From: Gammaproteobacteria bacterium
GTDB lineage: Bacteria > Pseudomonadota > Gammaproteobacteria > Steroidobacterales > SZUA-146
Assembly (NCBI GenBank): GCA_003228965.1
Contig: QIGP01000170.1
Location: forward strand, 1 to 9,288
DNA: 9,288 nt
Direction of reading: 5' to 3'
Of this stretch, positions 7,180-9,288 are shown piece by piece. How positions within the stretch are numbered: position 1 is the first letter of the stretch; each line of letters opens with the position of its first letter. The notes beneath the pieces are model-generated. The model was not told where the DNA came from. It saw only the letters and a list, made by a program, of their open reading frames with translations, and ran no database searches. The position numbers and the translations under genes are program-made.

Positions 7180-9288
7180 TCACGCCGTTTTTGCCTTGCC
7201 CACACTGCAGGGTAATTGAAACTGTTTATGAATATGGGTTGGCCCAATTAATGAGGAATCCGAGAGGTCCGCAAATATTGCCTCCGGACGGTGAACGCCG
7301 AAGCCCTGAACGTAGTCAACACCCAAATCGCCGACCGCTCTTAAAATGGCATCGTTCTCAACAAACTCCGCAACAGACTTGATGCCCATAGTGCGCGCTA
7401 TATCGATAATAGAACGCACAAAAACACGATCGATTTCATCGGTGAGTATGTCTCGTACGAACATGCCATCGATTTTAATATAGTCAACTGGCAACTTCTT
7501 AAGGTAGCCGAACGACGACAACCCACTACCAAAATCGTCTAGCGCAAACTGGCAGCCCATATCGTGAAGCGACGACAATAGCCTGCCCGCCTCACCAACA
7601 TTTCGAATAACAGCCGTTTCGGTAATTTCGAAGTTAATCATGCCTTCCGGCAATCCACAATTTGCAACGGCGTCGATAAGAAAATCGACAAAGCGTTTGT
7701 CACCAATACTGGTGCCAGACAAATTAACCCAGTAACGCCTGTCCTTGCTGCCAATAGATCTGTGAACCCACAGCATTTTGAGCAAATTCTCAACCACCCA
7801 CTTGTCGAGTTTGGTGATCAGTCCGTATCGCTCGGCTGCTGGTAAAAAGGCGCCAGGCGGGATTATTTTACGCGTTTTAAGGTCTCGCATACGCAGCAGT
7901 ATCTCAACACGCTCGGGCTCGGTAACACTTGGGTCAGCCGGTTTAATAAACTGTCCGTAGAGCACAAAGCTGTTGTGATCCATAGCTTCGTGCAGGCGCT
8001 GCACCCAACGAACTTCGCCACGCTGTTCGTTAATAGACTCGCCTTCTTCTTGTACAAAGTGAACGCGATTTCTACCGTGATCCTTCGAGTGGTAGCACGC
8101 CGCGTCGGCCAGCTGCTGAATCTCGGCCGTTGTGCCAAGCGCAGTGTCAATGGTGACGGCACCTATACTCATGCCAACTCGATAGGTGTTCGAGTCCCAT
8201 TGAAATTGGAACTGCTCGACAGCCGAGCGAATAGACTCCGCAATGCGATACGCAACGTGAGTTGGACACCTCCAAAGTATCAAACCAAATTCGTCACCGC
8301 CCAAACGGCCTATGGTGTCATCGGTTCGCACCTGATCCTTAATCAAACTACTAATTTGGCGCAGCATTTCATCACCAGCGCTGTGGCCCGACGTATCGTT
8401 CACAACCTTGAACTGATCAAGGTCCATAAACATCAGATAGGAGGGTATATTGGCGTTGGCGCTTTGAACATAGGCCCGGTCCAGCGCTTTCTCAAAAGAC
8501 CGACGATTAAGCAGACCGCTCAGTTCATCGTAGTTAGCCTGGTATTCAAGAGCAACGGTAAGTCGGCGCGACTCCGTAATATCCTGTAACTGAGCCATGC
8601 AATACTCGTAAGTACCATCTTCGTCAAGAATCGCCTGCATATACAACTGTATGTGCAATTCGTTTCCGTCAAATCCGATACATTTGAACTCGGCCTCAAA
8701 ACTCTCAGACTGACCGGTAAGCATCCTTGCATACTCATCGGATACATTCTTTTTGACTTCTTCATCTTCAATAAAAACAAGCCCGCCGAATTGCACTTCG
8801 TCATTGTTGTGATCCTCAGGCGATAGAAACATTTGTCGCAACGCGCGATTAGAGTTGAGCACGCGCCCCTTCCTATCCACCAGCGCCATTCCAATTGGAG
8901 TAGACTGAAACGCCACTTTAAACCGTGCTTCCACATCCGCTCGAGCCAAATTTGCACGGCGGCGCTCTTCACTCTCCTGAAGAAGCTGCTTGTTACTTTC
9001 AATTAACTGTTCGCGTCCCTCTTCAATCGAACGTGTACGTTCTTCAACCTCCGCAATCAATCTTTGATTAAGTCGCTTGATGCCTCGAGTGCGTAACCAG
9101 ATGCCCAGACACAGAATCAAGGCCGCAGTAATTATAGCCAGAAGCAAAAACCAGCTCGTTCGCCAAAACGGTGCCAGCACTTCTAACTCAAATGCTTTCT
9201 CACTCTCATACCATTCACCATCACTATATCGAGCTCGAACTTCAAATCGATAGTTCCCAGGTTGCAAGCCGGAGTAGTTGACGCTGCG
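7180..9288 (-). CDS. Membrane sensor with Y_Y_Y, PAS, GGDEF and EAL domains (N-terminus beyond window)
   Basis: The frame is open to the right edge, so only the last 702 residues are seen (residue 1 at base 9288). It starts in a Y_Y_Y domain (VNYSGLQPGNYRFEVRARYSDG), normally the end of a periplasmic beta-propeller sensor, then one membrane helix (about 44-66), a coiled coil (67-118), a PAS domain (about 120-240), GGDEF (about 243-412) and EAL (about 425-670). The cyclase motif GGDEF is intact at 330-334, with an inhibitory-site RTDD at 321-324, five residues before it. The phosphodiesterase site reads EIL rather than EAL (462-464). The other expected residues are present: Asn522, Glu554, Asp584-Asp585, Lys605, AEFVE (641-645) and Gln661. 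Both synthesis and breakdown of cyclic-di-GMP therefore look possible. An HDOD gene follows 115 bp downstream. Confidence 0.92.
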   Translation of the reverse strand, partial: RSVNYSGLQPGNYRFEVRARYSDGEWYESEKAFELEVLAPFWRTSWFLLLAIITAALILCLGIWLRTRGIKRLNQRLIAEVEERTRSIEEGREQLIESNKQLLQESEERRRANLARADVEARFKVAFQSTPIGMALVDRKGRVLNSNRALRQMFLSPEDHNNDEVQFGGLVFIEDEEVKKNVSDEYARMLTGQSESFEAEFKCIGFDGNELHIQLYMQAILDEDGTYEYCMAQLQDITESRRLTVALEYQANYDELSGLLNRRSFEKALDRAYVQSANANIPSYLMFMDLDQFKVVNDTSGHSAGDEMLRQISSLIKDQVRTDDTIGRLGGDEFGLILWRCPTHVAYRIAESIRSAVEQFQFQWDSNTYRVGMSIGAVTIDTALGTTAEIQQLADAACYHSKDHGRNRVHFVQEEGESINEQRGEVRWVQRLHEAMDHNSFVLYGQFIKPADPSVTEPERVEILLRMRDLKTRKIIPPGAFLPAAERYGLITKLDKWVVENLLKMLWVHRSIGSKDRRYWVNLSGTSIGDKRFVDFLIDAVANCGLPEGMINFEITETAVIRNVGEAGRLLSSLHDMGCQFALDDFGSGLSSFGYLKKLPVDYIKIDGMFVRDILTDEIDRVFVRSIIDIARTMGIKSVAEFVENDAILRAVGDLGVDYVQGFGVHRPEAIFADLSDSSLIGPTHIHKQFQLPCSVGKAKTA

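Noticed and set aside
7975..8589. Plus-strand open frame of 204 codons opposite the GGDEF region
   Set aside because: The minus-strand frame has clear GGDEF and EAL motifs throughout; the plus-strand frame shows no family pattern.

Overview
The window looks like a chromosomal segment of a gammaproteobacterium, probably marine or environmental. The ATP synthase proteins resemble those of Pseudomonas and its relatives, and the parB-atpI-atpB-E-F-H-A order is the classic gammaproteobacterial one. I cannot place it to genus from the sequence alone. All genes except one small GIY-YIG gene lie on the minus strand, so the minus-strand reading order runs from right to left.

Right part (7180-9288 and 6168-7064): the C-terminal 702 residues of a large membrane-anchored sensor (Y_Y_Y domain, one transmembrane helix, coiled coil, PAS, GGDEF, EAL), followed after 115 bp by an HDOD-domain protein. 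Together they look like a cyclic-di-GMP signalling pair. A convergent plus-strand gene for a UPF0213/YhbQ-type GIY-YIG protein (5795-6085) follows, and it diverges from a glucokinase gene (glk, 4780-5733).

Centre (3729-4622): parB encodes the chromosome-partitioning CTPase and DNA-binding protein. In most gammaproteobacteria rsmG and parA precede parB here. In this genome glk occupies that place and no parA is present in the window. Between parB and atpI lies a 544-bp non-coding stretch. It holds a good candidate promoter for the atp operon, two short perfect palindromes, and a roughly 60-bp inverted-repeat element with ends CGTCATTGCG/CGCAATGACG.

Left part (1-3184): the atp operon, atpI-atpB-atpE-atpF-atpH-atpA, the last gene cut by the window edge. 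It encodes the Fo sector (a, c, b), the delta stalk subunit and the start of alpha of the F1Fo ATP synthase. The c subunit carries an Asp proton site, and subunit a has the essential Arg. Subunit a is about 55-60 residues longer than the E. coli and Pseudomonas proteins because of an extra hydrophobic hairpin between its last two conserved helices. This is the most unusual protein-level feature of the window. Three of the atp genes appear to use GTG starts, and atpF/atpH are coupled by a 1-nt stop/start overlap.

No tRNA, rRNA, CRISPR array, insertion sequence or phage gene was seen. Most of the window is housekeeping sequence; the features worth a second look are the enlarged subunit a, the orphan position of parB, the intergenic palindromes and the inverted-repeat element.
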